Under the pieces are notes generated by a model that was not told where the DNA came from, did not search any database, and was given only the letters and a program-made list of their open reading frames with translations. The position numbers were made by a program, and so were the translations under genes. A DNA stretch of 64,000 nt from Flaccisagitta enflata. Taxonomy: Eukaryota; Chaetognatha; Sagittoidea; Aphragmophora. Below are positions 45,610 through 59,452 of the stretch, piece by piece. How positions within the stretch are numbered: the first letter of the stretch is position 1; every line of letters starts with the position of its first letter. The stretch is from assembly GCA_965153355.1 (NCBI GenBank), contig OZ231126.1:70742001-70806000 (forward strand). Direction: 5' to 3'.

Positions 45610-46267
45610 ATTTCTTCTGATGAGAGAAATGGAAATCCGCCTAAATCATTTAAATTTCATCAAAATCCGTTGAATACTTCAGCCGTAATCACGTTTTTAC
45701 TGAAGTCACCTCTTTTTTTGACTGCCAGAGATGACATTTATCCTTCATCAAAATAATTCCATTTTTAGTAAAATTGACATTGTGCAAAAAGTATTGGGAG
45801 TTTTGTTATGATTTTTGAACTGTAGTCTGATGGTGTTATCTACTAATACTAGGCAAAATTTGCTTCTACTCAGATAAAGTCTAGTGGGGTAGATATTGGT
45901 TTATTGTATGCTTGCTCAAGAAAAAAAATATTTAGCCACCTGTAAAAATATTTTTGCTATTTGGGGGTCTAAAAATGCTTCAATCTTTACCAAAATTTTA
46001 CTGGGGATGAACCATATGTACAAAAGTTACCAGTCAAAAAATTATGATATTTGGTTAAAAACTACAGCTATAGCATCAATTTATATTTTTGATTTCATCT
46101 TCATTTACTTCATTCTTAAAACCATAAAAAAAAGTTTTGGAAAATTTGCTGTTTCTGCTAAAATAATCGGAATTTGGTTATGAAATTTTTACCACAGCCT
46201 GCTAACAATGTGGTCTAATTTCACTTCAAATTTCATCAAAATCGGACTAGATTTATATGGCGCGTGA

Positions 46268-46452
46268 AGCGCGGACACGCAATCATTATAAGAGGCTTTG
46301 TCCGTCCGCCCGCCCGTGTCCGCCCGTCCACCTGGGCCCGCTGGTCGGTTATTGGTTGTCGTGGTGATCAAGTTGAAAAGTGGGAAAACGGCACAATTCC
46401 GCCCCCCGCCCACCCGGGGCCTCGCAGCTGACGGCCAGACCAGTCTTGTTTA
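46268..46452 (-). mobile_element. Hairpin module, reversed
   Basis: gcggacacgcaatcattata, agaggctttgtccgtccgcc, then ccgcccacccggggcctcg and gaccagtcttgttt. Only part of the hairpin remains. Confidence 0.7.
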
Positions 46453-46467
46453 AAGTTTGTTTATTCT

Positions 46468-47280
46468 CTTTTTGGGCAGCGGCCCGAAGGGGACGTGTCC
46501 CAGAACACAGGGGAATCTGTCCGTCCGTCCGGTCCGCACGCGATCCGTACGCCCGTACGTCCGTCCTCCCCCGCCCCCACCTCTCGCCCTCGTCTCCTTT
46601 AGGGCCCAAATCCAAACTGTATGGCCCAAATCCGAGCAAATGGTCCACCCGCCCAACACAAATCCAGGGCAAAAATGGCTCAAGACTGTGGTAAAATGGG
46701 CCTTATCTGGCTAGAAACCTGAATTCTGGCTCAGTCCCATCATCTTATTCCTTAAACTTAGATTCTGGCCCAAACCCGTATCCAAGCCTTAGAGACCCAG
46801 ATCCTGATCTCAGGGACCCAGACTCTGACCTCCAAGACCTAGGTGTTGGCCTAAAAGACCTAAATCCTAGCCTCAGAGGACCAAATCCTGACCTCAGAAA
46901 CTGAAATCCTTGGCTCTGAGACCAAGAAATTGGTCTCTGAGACCCAGATTCTGGCCTCAGAGACCCGGATCCTGGCCTGCTCCTGCCTCAACCTAACCTA
47001 CAAATCATACAAATGGCAAGGGCACTATTGTCCATATTCTGCCTTTGGTTGCTCCTCCCTGATTTCCTCAATGAAATTTGAATAATAGGCATCAGGGACA
47101 AGGAAGGTAAACAGACTGACGGACGGACTTAACGAATGGACGGACGGACAGATTCTCTCATGTTTTACAGGATTTCCTTTCGGGCCGCTGCCCTGCTTCC
47201 TCTCAACCTTCATCACTTCCTTTACTCAAGCAGGGCACGGGTACCGCTGACCAATTACTGCCTTTGTTGGGCTGCTATTG
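46468..47280 (-). mobile_element. Array element, fourth (D) subfamily, reversed
   Basis: Left end tttttgggcagcggcccgaa, ggggacgtgtcccagaacac; then units of about 20-30 bp (ctcagagacccagattctgg type); right part acaggatttcctttcgggcc, gccctgcttcc...aagcagggcacgggtaccgc and a terminus gcctttgttgggctgctatt. The arms are shorter and less alike than in A-C. Confidence 0.75.
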
Positions 47281-47519
47281 TAAATTTTATGAGAAAAGAT
47301 TGAATTTCTGATCATCTGACAAGCACTTTAAAAATCTATAATTCTCAAACTATTTGGAGTATATTATTGATTTTTTTCATGATGCTTAATGATACTAAAA
47401 GGTAACTTCAGTAAAGATTTCAGCATACTGGGTGAATTTCAAAGGATTTATGAGCAAAAGAAGTAACTGTCTGCATGATTATAGTCATCAACTTTTTTGC
47501 CATGTATTTGCCGCTGCCC

Positions 47520-47543
47520 AAAAGGAAGGAAGAAAGAAAGAAC

Positions 47544-47583
<40 letters not shown>

Positions 47584-47660
47584 CAAAGAAACAAAGAAAC
47601 AAAGAAACAAAGAAACAAAGAAACAAAGAAAGAAAGAAAGAAAGAAAGAAAGAAAAAAAA
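47520..47660 (+). repeat. GAAA/CAAA microsatellite
   Basis: Follows a lone array-element end, gccgctgcccaaaaggaagg, at 47508. Confidence 0.94.
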
Positions 47661-48250
47661 AATTTAAAACCAAAGATTTCTCTCAAACCTCACTCTGTTG
47701 TTTTAGTACTGGAAAAGACTATCCTGAGTGATCGATAGATAACAGAGGATCCCTTGTATGAAGTAAGTTGCTTCATGCATTTTTCTCTCTTTGTACATAC
47801 AAGTACGTAGATTGTTGTCCAGTCTTATTTAGGCATCAAATTGTTTTTTTGTAAAGCTAGAGATGCGCTGTGATTTCTCTGCATCCGCGTATGTCTAATC
47901 TAGCAAGGACGAATGAGCAAACTGTTCTTGTGGAATTGTCCAAACAGGGTCTAAGTGCAAAATATGCTCTGCTAGGCGTTAGCCTGAATTTCCATTTATC
48001 AGACTGCTTTAAATCAAATGGTCTCAAATCAAGATGTGTATTGTGATTTAATCAATGTTGCAAACGTAAAGAATTGCTGTAAGTAGGGCGTAGGGATGGT
48101 AACCCCATCCAAATCGTCCTTTTGGTCCTTCCAATAAATCCCATTTCTTCTTCTTACTTGTTCATGGTGATTCTGACTTGCCATTGATCCTAAGTCACAG
48201 CTGATTTCGCAATCATCGTTCATCATGTTTGAGATAATGACCGATAACAA

Positions 48251-48446
48251 AACAAGACCGAGTACACAGCTACCCCGGTCGCATGTGGGTGGGTAGGGGC
48301 AGTGATAGAAAAGATCACTAGATCATTTGGGCAGGGGCAGTGAGATAAAAAAGCTGAAAAACGCCATAAAAGTAAAATGGGGACCGACCGACCGACTGAC
48401 TGACCAAGCAAGAGACAAAGCGGGGTTAAGAGTTGTCTATCGACTA
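48251..48446 (+). mobile_element. Hairpin module, degraded
   Basis: aacaagaccgagtacacagc, ccggtcgcatgtgggtgggt, gaccgaccgactgactgacc, aaagcggggttaagagttgt. The right hairpin arm is decayed. Confidence 0.75.
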
Positions 48447-48473
48447 CCTAGTTGTTATCATAGTTGTAAACTG

Positions 48474-48596
48474 AACAAGGCCAAGTAGGCCAATAGGTGC
48501 GACGCGAGGATTATTTAACGAATGCGTTACCGACCTAACTACCGACCGACTGACGAACTGATACAGTAGTTATACAGGCAAGCTACGCACCTAAAA
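48474..48596 (+). mobile_element. Hairpin module, 'ggtgcgac' tag
   Basis: aacaaggccaagtaggccaa, tag aggtgcgacgcg, gaccgaccgactgacgaact, ending ctacgcacctaaaa. About 28 bp after the previous copy. Confidence 0.8.
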
Positions 48597-49523
48597 TGAA
48601 AGTAGGGCTTGTGACCCTACATTGACTAGTTACTACGCACATCACTCCTAGTGTTTTCCATTGGTGATACTAACTTTATATGACCCTCATGTTCAGCAAG
48701 GCAGATACAAAAAGTTCAAGTTAGGGTGACCCCCCCCCTAGTCCTCAGCTACACAGAAAATATCAAGTTAGGGTGACCATACTCTTCTACTCACCAAGTA
48801 CTCTTTAATCATGGTAATATGATTTTTATTGTTTTTTTTATACGATTTTCTTTGACAATTTTTGGAACACATTTTTTTCATAGGAACTATTTTTTCCACA
48901 TTGAAAAAAGCTTTCATAATAAATATGTCTTCATAATGAAGATATCAATTAAGATGAAAGATTGAAAATGATAGAAAATAGTTCGAAATGATTACTATTA
49001 AGATGAATGATTGAAAATGGTCAAAAAAAATTTAATGAAGCTTTAATCATGAAAATTTTTTTCTGTGATGAAAAAATTATCATGATAAACTTTTTTATTA
49101 CAATAAGTGAAATTTAGAAGTTTTGAAATTATTTTCAAGATTAAAATTTTTCTATACAAACAAATTTTTTTCTGGGTGGAATTTTTTTTTCTCAATGAAT
49201 ATGGTTTTTATGATGAAAATGCTTTTAGGATGACACATTATTTTAATGATGATAATATTTTGCTTGCATATGTGGAATTAGGAGGTGATTTCTATTCAAT
49301 GATTTCACACTGCCAATAATGGCATGATCTCACAAATGACCTCCTCCTTCTCCTCCAAACTCCTCCAAACTCCTCCAAACTCCACCTCCCTCCTCCAAAT
49401 GATGGGTGATTTCATACTACAATACTACCAATGCATTCATAGGCATGCATTCATTATGCATCTGAGGTAGTGGGCTCATACTCGCGGAGACGCGGGAGGA
49501 CCCCTTCACCCCATATGCTCCCC

Positions 49524-49829
49524 CCAGCCTCCGGGCCCATATCTCAGCCTTGAGGCTCATATCCCAGCCTCGAGGCCCAAATCCCAGTCTTGAGGCCCAA
49601 ATCCCTTGAGGCTGGTATTGGGGCCTTGGGGTTGGGATTTGGGCCTCAAGACTGGGATTTGGGCCTCGAGGCTGGTATATGGGCCTCGAGGCTGAGATAT
49701 GGGCCTCGAGGCTTTGGGGAGGGGGGGTATGAAGGAGGAGGAGAAGGAGGAGGAGGAGGAGGAGGAGAAAACTCCCCATATGTGTGAAAGCATAGGTCAT
49801 CGACCCCTTCGGGGCCGCTGCCCAAAAAG
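49524..49829 (+). mobile_element. Array element, A subfamily, with a two-sense array
   Basis: Units read ggcccaaatcccagtcttga up to 49608 and then in the opposite sense (gggatttgggcctcaagact), so the array itself is an inverted repeat. The right arm agcataggtcatcgacccct ends gccgctgcccaaaaagc and is followed by a 75-bp GAA microsatellite. The left end is not recognisable. Confidence 0.78.
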
Positions 49830-50333
49830 CAAAAGAAGAAGAAGAAGAAGAAGAAGAAGAAGAAGAAGAAGAAGAAGAAGAAGAAGAAGAAGAAGAAGAA
49901 GAAATGTATGTAAAAAGAAACAAGAAACGCGGGGTTACAATATCGTTTCTGATGGGTGAGCAGGGGCGTCTAATTCCAATGGACACCCGACTCTCTTCCC
50001 TCGCTCCCCCTTCCTACCCCAAAGCATCTAAAAGGCTTGATCTTTTGTGCGCAGAGACCGATGGACTAACGGACGGACAGACAATGCATCTTAGAAAGTC
50101 GCTAGTCCGCCAGTCCGCGACGAGAAGAGGAAGAAGAATAAGATAAAGATAGAAGAAATGGATGAGCAAAAACAGAAAAAGAAGAATGGAAAGTAGTAAA
50201 GTGTGGAAAAGGGTGGGAAATGGGAAGAGAAGAGAAAACATGATATCATGGATGACCATGAAAAATGAGGAACGAGATTGTTGGAGGAAAGGATAAAATG
50301 AATTCCGCATGAACTTTCTTAAGTTTTCAGTCG

Positions 50334-50507
50334 CGTGCTACGCGACTCTACAACCCGCTTTGTTGGTCTGTCGGTCCATCGGTCCTTCCGTCGTGGGTTT
50401 TTGCAGTATTTGGTCTCACTGCTCCTGCCCAAATGATCTGGTGACCTCAATTATAGCCCCTGCCCACTCCCACACGCAACTGGGGTAGCCGTGTATCCGG
50501 CCTTGTT
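50334..50507 (-). mobile_element. Hairpin module, 'gtcgcgtgc' tag, reversed
   Basis: ttttcagtcgcgtgctacgc, gactctacaacccgctttgt, cccctgcccactcccacacg, caactggggtagccgtgtat and ccggccttgtt. A CTTTCTTTCC-type repeat follows. Confidence 0.85.
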
Positions 50508-50969
50508 TCTTTCTTTCCTTCTAAACATAGGTTTTTTACTGTCATTTTCTTTCTTTCCTTCTGAACATGGGCTTTGTCTGTCATTTTCTTTCTTTCCCTC
50601 TGAACTTGGGCTTTGTCTGTCCTTTGCTTTCTTTCCCTCTGATCATGGGCTTTGTCGGTCCTTTTCTTTCTTTCCCTCTGAACATGGGCCTTGTCTGTCA
50701 TTTTCTTTCTTTCTCTCTGAACATGGGCTTTGTCTGTCAATGTCAATCTCTCCACCCCTTTCTGTCAACTGTTTGATGGTCTGATTAGTAAATATTTAGG
50801 TATATCCACACATTGCCATTATGTGTGTGAAAACATAGATATAACAAATTTAATATTAAGTGTCCAGGTGTGGCTAATCAGTCTTCCTCAGTTTGTCTTT
50901 TTCCATCTCTGTCTGCATCTCTGTCTGCATTTGTGTCTGTCTATCAGTCCGTCTGTCTGTCTATCTATC

Positions 50970-50990
50970 AGTTTCTCCCTCTCTCTCTCT

Positions 50991-51065
<75 letters not shown>

Positions 51066-51066
51066 A
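50970..51066 (+). repeat. CT microsatellite
   Basis: CT repeats with a few CTTT interruptions. Confidence 0.95.
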
Positions 51067-51403
51067 CTCCACCCTCGGCCCTCACACTCACAGGTTTTTT
51101 CGGCTTGAAATCAAACGGAGACTCCGCGATATTGAGAAATCGAAGAATTTTATTTCACAGAGATGAAAAGAGAGAAAAAAATGATTGTAGGCATGATGGT
51201 ATTGATTTGAAGCATGGTGTTGTCGATGGTGTTGATTTGAAGCATGGTGTTGTCGATGGTGTTGATGGTGTGGAGAATGTTTTTGAATATTCTTGACTTC
51301 CGCCCTCGCTGTTGATATCTGCTGTTTGTGGATCTGCCCATGTCTCTGCCCTCATCTCTTTCAATAACAGAGGGGAAAAAACATGTTCAATGAGTTAGAT
51401 CTA

Positions 51404-51655
51404 CTTTTTTGGGCAGCGGCCCCAAAGGGGTCGATGACCTATGCTTTCACACATATGGGGAATTTTCTCCTCCTCCACCTTCTCCTTCTTCTTTGTACCC
51501 CTTCCCCTAGCCTCTTGGCCCATATCTCAGCCTCGAGGCCCATATCCCAGCCTTGAGGCCCAAATCCCAGTCTTGAGGCACAAATCCCAGCCTTAAGGGC
51601 CCAAATTCCATCTTTAAGGGATTTAGGCCTCAAGACTGGGATTTGGGACTAGAGT
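51404..51655 (-). mobile_element. Array element, A subfamily, reversed and truncated
   Basis: tttttgggcagcggccccaa, ggggtcgatgacctatgctt, cctcctcc-rich run, then about seven 20-bp units. The far end is missing. Confidence 0.78.
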
Positions 51656-52119
51656 TCGGCGATCTGGCTTATAAAAATCGGTTCAATTAGGTTCAATCAA
51701 TAAATCAAAAATCGCGAATATAGGTTTGGTTCAGATACTGCTATAACCGACTTCCGGTTGCGGTTATTATCGATTTTTACTTGCATACTGACATTTTTTT
51801 TTGCATGATGATTAAGTGTGGATCATTTAAGAATAGCACTGATTTTTTTTTCTTTTTTAAATCCTGCATTTTATTAGCTATTTACTTTTATTTTGTTTAT
51901 TATTTATTGTTTTTTAAATGTGTCACTTTTTATCTTTTTTTTAATTCTTGAATTTTTTTTACTTTTTTTACTTTTTGTACTTTTTGTACTTTTTTTAATT
52001 TGTTTTGAGCTTTTCTTTTTTTCTATTTTTCTATATTTTTTATATTTATTAAACTTTTGTTTACTTTCAATTTAAAAAAAATTAAGCAAATGATCATCAA
52101 ATTTGATGGATGCTAATAT

Positions 52120-52196
<77 letters not shown>
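52120..52196 (+). repeat. GA microsatellite
   Basis: About 38 GA units. Confidence 0.96.
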
Positions 52197-52200
<4 letters not shown>

Positions 52201-52327
52201 GAGAAGGGGGATAGGGGATAAGAAGAAGAAACCGAGTCACTCGATCGGTTTATTGTTGTATTCCGATTTTCGGTCATTGATAAAATGGTAACCTAGTTTA
52301 GGTTATCAACGGGTACCCTTCGACCAT

Positions 52328-52535
52328 AGCCTGGAGGCTGGGGGGAGGGAGGGTGAGAATGACAAGGAGAAGGAAAAGAAGGAGAAGGAGAAGGAGGAGA
52401 AAATTCCCCATATGTGTAAAAGCATAGGTCATTGACCCCTTTGGGGCCGCTGCCCTGCTCCCCCCTCAACTTCAAGCACAACCTACTTAAGCAGGGCACG
52501 GGTACCGCTGACCATCTAACGCTTTTACGACTATT
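52328..52535 (-). mobile_element. Array element, A subfamily, array deleted
   Basis: A purine-rich run, atgtgtaaaagcataggtca, ttgacccctttggggccgct, the paired gccctgct...aagcagggc block, then accatctaacgcttttacga and ctatt. Only the end portions remain. Confidence 0.8.
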
Positions 52536-52959
52536 AATTCGTTATATCGTTTTGTCATTGTCAAAAAACGGTTAAAACCTTGACAATGATATTCCAATAT
52601 AACGTCAAACCTACGAACATTAAATCGGTTACAGCAAGTTTAGAAATACAGAACTGGGTTTAGATATAACGACTGGTTAGATATTGTCATGAATGAATGA
52701 ATGAATGAATGAATGACATGATTTTTCTTTGTCCTCAGACAAACGGACGATTAGGATTTGGTTAACCCTAGAACCATCTTTGCACCATCCGTACACCACC
52801 ACTACACATTCAATATATCAAGTGGATGAGCCGTTTTGAGCACATGTTTACATGACAATTGTAGGTAAGTCATTGTAGGGTAGTCATTGTAGGTTAGTCA
52901 TTGTAGGTTAGTCATTGGCCTAATGCACCATATTTTGTTCGGGTACGGCGTTTGTAGTT

Positions 52960-53232
52960 TTTTCGTATCCATTCTTCTTTAATCTTCTTCTTCTTCCTTT
53001 TCTTTTCTCTTCTTCTTCTTCTTCTTCTTCTTCTTTCTTCTTTCTTCTTTCTTCTTTTTCTTCTTTCTTCTTTCTTGATCTTGATTCTTCTTTCTTGAAA
53101 GCTTCTTCGATCATCTTCTTTCTTCTTCTTCTTCTTCTTCTTCTTCTTCTTTCTTCTTTTCTCTCCATTCTTTTTCTCTTTCTTAATTTCCTCTTCTTTT
53201 TCATTTTCTTCTTCTTCTTCTTCTCCTTCCAT
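52960..53232 (+). repeat. CTT-type microsatellite
   Basis: TTC/CTTTT repeats with unique words at 53085-53115. Confidence 0.93.
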
Positions 53233-53409
53233 CATTTTCCACGATTCTGTATTCCACAGGCATCAATATGAATATCACGACGTCGTCAGGAAGCGAGATT
53301 TTGGTCGTTATCATTTTTTTATGTCCAAATAACGCCCCAAAAATTGGGGAGAAGGAAAAAAATATGGACGGAGTTTTCATGGTTCGGGAAAACGCCGAGC
53401 TTTTTTAAA

Positions 53410-53605
53410 TTCTTAGTCGCGTGCACGCGACTTTACACCCCGCTTTGTCCGTCCATCCATCGGTTGGTCGGTCAAATTCTACTTTTTTTTATTAATTTTA
53501 TTTCTATATGTCATTTTAAGTCATTTTAGAGTATACTAAGTCATTCTAACTCATTTTAGGTCCATCAGTAAGTCTCGCACGCGACTAATAGGTGCCGGCC
53601 TTGTT
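53410..53605 (-). mobile_element. Hairpin module, 'gtcgcgtgc' tag, reversed, with 10-bp repeats
   Basis: ttcttagtcgcgtgcacgcg, actttacaccccgctttgtc, a run of tcattttaag-type units, then gtctcgcacgcgactaatag and ggtgccggccttgtt. Same internal replacement as at 44880-45052. Confidence 0.83.
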
Positions 53606-53867
53606 TTGAAGAAAATCCGTGAACGTAAACATTATAAAGATATTCAACGAGTGAGGAGAGCTGTAATGACTCAGCCCAAATATTCGAGGCTTCGCTCTTT
53701 CTATTATTAGTCGTGGAGTAGGGACAAAAATCGAGTTATTACTTAAATCCAGTCATCAATAAAACGTCGGCGATAACAAGAACAAATGGAGAAAAAGGAA
53801 ATGTCCATATGTTGTAAAACAAACCAGAATTGGTAAAACAGGAGAAAAAAGTGTACTTGATAGAAAA

Positions 53868-54063
53868 CAAAAACGAAAACAAAAACAAAAACAAAAACAA
53901 AAACAAAAACAAAAACAAAAACAAAATCAAAAACAAAAACAAAAACAAAAACAAAAACAAAAACAAAAACAAAAACAAAATCAAAATCAAAAACAAAAAC
54001 AAAAACAAAAACAAAAACAAAAACAAAATCAAAAACAAAAACAAAAACAAAAACAAAAACAAA
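53868..54063 (+). repeat. CAAAAA hexanucleotide repeat
   Basis: About 32 units, a few changed to TCAAAA. Confidence 0.96.
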
Positions 54064-54303
54064 AGAGAACAAGTTGAAAAAGTTGAGGTTGAGCGCGCAG
54101 TGACCTTGTTGTTGATCTGATGCAGCAGGATGCAGCAGTCAGCAGGAGAGGCATAAGTGGCAGCAGCAGCCCACTATCTTGCGTACATATTCAGTGCTCG
54201 AGAAGAGTTGTAACCAAAATGACAAGGTTGAAGAGCAATGAAACTAAGCAGCGAGAAAATATCGATCTTGCGTAGATACTAAAAGTCAGATTGAGAAACT
54301 GAT

Positions 54304-54440
<137 letters not shown>

Positions 54441-54912
54441 AAGAGCACTTGCGATGTTGCATAACCCATCAAACACCTTGTTATCTCTTAAAGAGCCCTT
54501 CTGTCTTATTCCGTTTCGTTTGTTAAATTCTTTTTTATAGGTTTTTGTTCTTTATGTATTGATTCCTTCATTGTTTTCGATTGTTTTGATGACAGTTTCA
54601 TTCTGTTTATCAACTTGTCTTAATCTAAAATCACCAACCCGTCCCCCATTTACCCCCCTCCCATTTACCCCCCCCCCCCCAACAGCCCAATCTTTAACGA
54701 AATGAACACACAAACGCAACGGAATTGTGAGGAACAAGTGATTAGATGATGAGTGTGCCCTTCAGGGATTGGTTTCGGTTGGATTCCGCCGCTCGTTGTT
54801 CCGTTGTTCCTCTTAATCGAGATTTGGTGTCGCCAAAACAACTTCATTGCAGCGTTTATGACTTATTCTTGGGGAGATCTCGACGCGGGAGACAAACAGA
54901 TTATGAGAAATT

Positions 54913-55378
<466 letters not shown>

Positions 55379-55784
55379 AGAGAGAGACAAGTCATACTAA
55401 CACACAAAGAATACAAAACGACATACACTCAAAAGCAGAAACAAAACTGAAAAAATATCAAAATCCGAGGACAGTATAGACTTGTAGAAACAATGCCCCA
55501 AACTGTGCATAAATTGAATAAGACAAGGAACAAAAGCGGATTAACCCGGCTCCTTGCTGAAAAATTCAAAGGTGAAAGAGAAGAGCAGAAACACAGAAAA
55601 CGTTGGAGTTTACCGCGTGTAAGACTGGCTGGCGTAAAAATTGTGATCAATTTTGCATGGAGCAAGGAAACAAGAACGAAGAACAGATGCTTTTAACCGA
55701 TACTTCAACCGTATAAGGCCATATGGACGCGCACATATATGGTTTAGGAGTGTATAGACGTGGAGATGACAAAAAACCCACATG

Positions 55785-55789
<5 letters not shown>

Positions 55790-55874
<85 letters not shown>
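55790..55874 (+). repeat. GA microsatellite
   Basis: About 42 GA units. Confidence 0.96.
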
Positions 55875-55876
<2 letters not shown>

Positions 55877-56139
55877 TTGTTAATGATCGTGGATTTTCGA
55901 AGGATGACTTTTTAAAGGTGAAATCGTGAGTCAGAATTTTTTTTCGAGTTATGACGCAATTCAAGACTAGGGTGGCCTAAAATGGGCTCATAGTTAAATC
56001 TCATGATGCCATCAGAGAAAATGTGATGAAAAATCCAAAATTTGGGTGATCAGATAAAGTTTACTCATGGTCGCCACCCCACCCCTTTCCCATAACAAAG
56101 TATGGGAAGCATTGGAAGAGGAAAACCTTCCTGTAAATA

Positions 56140-56568
56140 CACGCTGTATATTGTCTTAGAACACTGCTTATAAGAACATTAGCCTCAAATATGGTGAAAA
56201 AAAAAGAACATCCTAAGAATATGCCCAGGCTCAGATTTTCGCACAAAGACATTCTAAAGAACGCTTTTATTTGAGATAATTTTTTGAGATTATAATTTTT
56301 TGAGATTATAATTTTTTGAGGAAACAATGAAAAAACATTGTACAGAATACTCTAACCTGAACAATTCAACCAACTACTTTCATCATTTACATTTTTTTTT
56401 AATTTCATGACTTAACATAAACAAAAATTGTAAGACTGAGCATAAAATATACTTCCATGCTACAAAAATGCGAATGGGTTAAGAACATTTGAGGCTGAAA
56501 ATGAGCAAAAAATAGGAACGCTGAGCCTCACTTCAAAAAACTGTGTTCTTATAAAAAAATAAGGCGTG
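56140..56568. mobile_element. Diverged MITE (family 2)
   Basis: A 429-bp stretch bounded by TA|CACGC and GCGTG|TA. The inner words ataagaac and gttcttat stand near the ends, and the length is nearly that of the copy at 60926. The terminal repeats are imperfect, so this is an older copy or a sister family. Confidence 0.5.
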
Positions 56569-56599
56569 TATCCTATGCAAAATAGGGGGTGGAGGTGGC

Positions 56600-57450
56600 G
56601 GCAATGAGTAAACTTCATCCGATTACCCCCAAATTTTGGAATTCTCATTTACGGTGGAAATGGTCTGATTTTCACCAATGCTTCATGAATTTTGAAAATG
56701 ACCCCACTTTCAGCCAGAACAGGATATCATGGGTAGAATCACAGATGATACACAGCCACTCTAGTCGCATGAAGTTGGGTGATGGAAATGGCTATCTATG
56801 CATTTGGGCAGGGGCAGTGATGCGAAATTCGCCCATATCAGCAAAAAAAAATGTTGCGGACTGCCAAATCGACCAACCGACAGACAGACCGAAAGACTCA
56901 GAGGGCTATAGGGTCGCGAGGTTGACACAACAAAATCATTTTTGTTCAATCACGATGACTTTAAAACCAGGTGAGAGGCGAATTTGCAGACTCATGAGGA
57001 AAAATGAGTTGAAATAAAGCCAAAAAGCCCATAATAAGTGTCAGAAGGTTTAAACCCAAAGAAAGAATTTATCACGTTTAAAGAAGCTGGTTTGGCGCTC
57101 GAGCTGATTGGTATATTAGGTTGGATTGCGCTTATTGTCCAAAAATAGTCAAAATATCTTCTTGGGGAGTTACCAGAATGAGAGAACTGCATTGGAGTTT
57201 TGATCATGTTCGCCATGACACTTTTGTCTTTTGTCTTTGCTGCCAATGTTTTGCTATATAGTTGTTAACTTCGGAGTAAGAGGGCGCGTTCATCATTATG
57301 ACGCGATAACAAAAAGAACAACGACACTAATACTTTTGTTTCACAAATAAATCATGTTCAGTAGTTAATTTAGATAGGACAATAAAACTTTTTTTTTGTC
57401 TTAGAAAGAATGGCATCGGTGAAAAGTTTACTTTTTATGTCTACTTTGAG
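56600..57450. other. Mostly unique sequence with one degraded hairpin module
   Basis: A decayed module (gatacacagccactctagtc near 56747 to agggtcgcgaggttgac near 56928). Otherwise no gene is recognised. Confidence 0.45.
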
Positions 57451-57455
57451 ATAAA

Positions 57456-57706
57456 AACAAGGTCATTAGACCTAAGTCGCGTGCGTCGGCACTTTCAAAA
57501 AAAGTCAGGCAGACAGACAGACAAACGAATCTTTTTCAAAAAAACATTTAAAACAGCTGTTTACTTCTCCGCTTTTCTACTACTTAGAGACGTTTATTCA
57601 GATAAAAAAAACTTTTTTAAAACGACTTCAGACGACGGACGGACGGATGGACCGGACGATCAACGGATGGACCAGCGACTACAGAGGTCATAGCACGCAC
57701 CAAAAA
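57456..57706 (+). mobile_element. Hairpin module, degraded
   Basis: aacaaggtcattagacctaa with gtcgcgtgcgtcggc near the left end, GGAC repeats at 57635-57655, then cagcgactacagaggtcata and gcacgcaccaaaaa. Confidence 0.65.
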
Positions 57707-57891
57707 GTTTTAGCCTTATTTCACCCTACCTTCCCCAGGGAGCGACATTTTGGTGAACCCTTTAAGGGGTGCGTAGGGGTATATTCTGGGGTCGCTTTTT
57801 ATTTCCTGCCTTTGATTTTCTTCCTCATGATACTTTGCGTTGCATTTTTATATCCATAATTTTCTTCCCCATATAGCTATAAAGATATGTA

Positions 57892-58715
57892 CAACCTTGG
57901 AAATAAGTATACCGTTTTTTTAGTTTTGAGCCCTGACTAAAATTACAGCACTTTAAAGGTGCAAAAATTGACTTTTTTAGGGTTGTTTAAAAAAAGCTAA
58001 ATTTGATACTTTGAAGAGCTATAACTGAACTAGGGAACAAAATTCAAAAAACCCTCTGATGGCGCCTTTATTTTTATTCTCTTCTGTTTTCAAATGATAC
58101 CTCAATCATACCCCTAGCTTCAACATACTAGTCTGAAGGGGGTCAGTTACAGTTATCCTTGCTGAAAGTGGGGGCCTCGCCTTGGAATACTTTCTGATCT
58201 GTAATCTTTGTCAGATTATCTCCAAAATGAATGCAATCTGGTTCTTGTAGCTTTAACCGTTTAGAAATGGCAAGCAAAGAATAAAATCATTCCTTTCGAA
58301 AATGCGAAAAAAATCAAGAATGAAGAAGTCAATTTTTTTATGACAGTTTCTATTAAAGATATCTTGGATTCTAGAAAAGCTAGAAACTTTTCTAAAAAAG
58401 GGAAGTTAATCTTCATCAAAGACTCTTTAAGATGAGCGCAATCTGGGTTCTGTAGCTTTAATCATTTAGAAGTTACAAGCAAAACAATAGACATACATCC
58501 AGAATGAAATGTTCAGCAAGTTTGTTTTAGAGATGTGAAACTAGATCATCCTTAACAAAATAAAGAGCTTTGTAAAGTGCATGAAATATGGAAAACCTCA
58601 ATCATCTGTAAGGTAAAAACATCATACAACGACCTATCACTTTCAATTAAATGTTTTGGTCAATTTTACGACTAATCAACGAATTGTCGGTTTCGCATAC
58701 TTTTTTCCAAGGTTG
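57892..58715. mobile_element. Non-autonomous element with the same ends as the Tc1/mariner relic
   Basis: Left end CAACCTTGGAAATAAGTATA, right end the reverse complement of CAACCTTGGAAAAAAGTATG. Both nearly match the terminal repeats of 36550-37168. TA precedes the left end at 57890-57891; the right flank is TG, probably mutated. The 824-bp interior has no coding frame. It holds repeated boxes resembling tagctttaaccgtttagaaa at about 58060, 58250 and 58460. Confidence 0.7.
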
Positions 58716-59452
58716 TGTTATGTTTGAATGGCATTAAATTGTGTTTTACCAATTGAGTTTTATGATTTAATACTGTAAAAAGTTTATTTGCCCCAAATTT
58801 CTTTTTTTTTTCTCTTTTTTCCCCTGTTGATTTCCTTCCCCATCTCCAGACCCTTTGATTTTTCCCCCCCCCACTGGGGGGGGGGGGAACTCAAAAATAT
58901 ACAGGCCTGGGGGTGTGTGGCACCATCGAAAAAAGGCCAAATTTTTGACTATTTACCTTGTATTCTTCACTTTTTCTCAACAGATTGGTAAAAAACCTTG
59001 GGGCTGGTCTTGTTTTAAGGCCAATTAGTAGTAAAATATGAAATAAGGAGAACTCGCAGGTAGGGGCCCCCAGGGAGCCCTCTAGGGGTCCGTGTAGGGC
59101 CACCAAATGGCCAAAATAGGTGAAAACGGCCAAAAAAAAGAGGTTTTCTTTTGATGGTTCATCTAAAATGTCATTGAGGAGGAAAATTTTATTTCAAGAT
59201 ACTATCATCTGGTGTGGGTCCCATCTGAGGGGCCCCAAAAGTCACAAAATAGGCAAAAATGACCAAAATCCTAATATTATTCACAATTTTTAATCCTATT
59301 TGCAGTCAGCGGACAAAACACAATAGGTATATATATCACTCCATTGGTTTTGATCCAACCCACTGATGTTGAACAGAATGCCGTAAAACAACAACTGGTT
59401 GTTGAAATTACAGCCGGCTGTTAAGTAACAAAGTTGGCAAAAATCACTTCAG
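58716..59452. other. No gene recognised upstream of the coiled-coil exon
   Basis: Contains G-tracts near 58870 and repeated words such as aggggccccaaaa and ggccaaaatagg, but no exon that joins convincingly to 59453. Confidence 0.4.

Noticed and set aside
53270-53410. Possible exon after attccacag (MNITTSSGSEILVVIIFL...)
   Set aside because: The frame is short, ends in a hairpin-module edge, and shows no family features.
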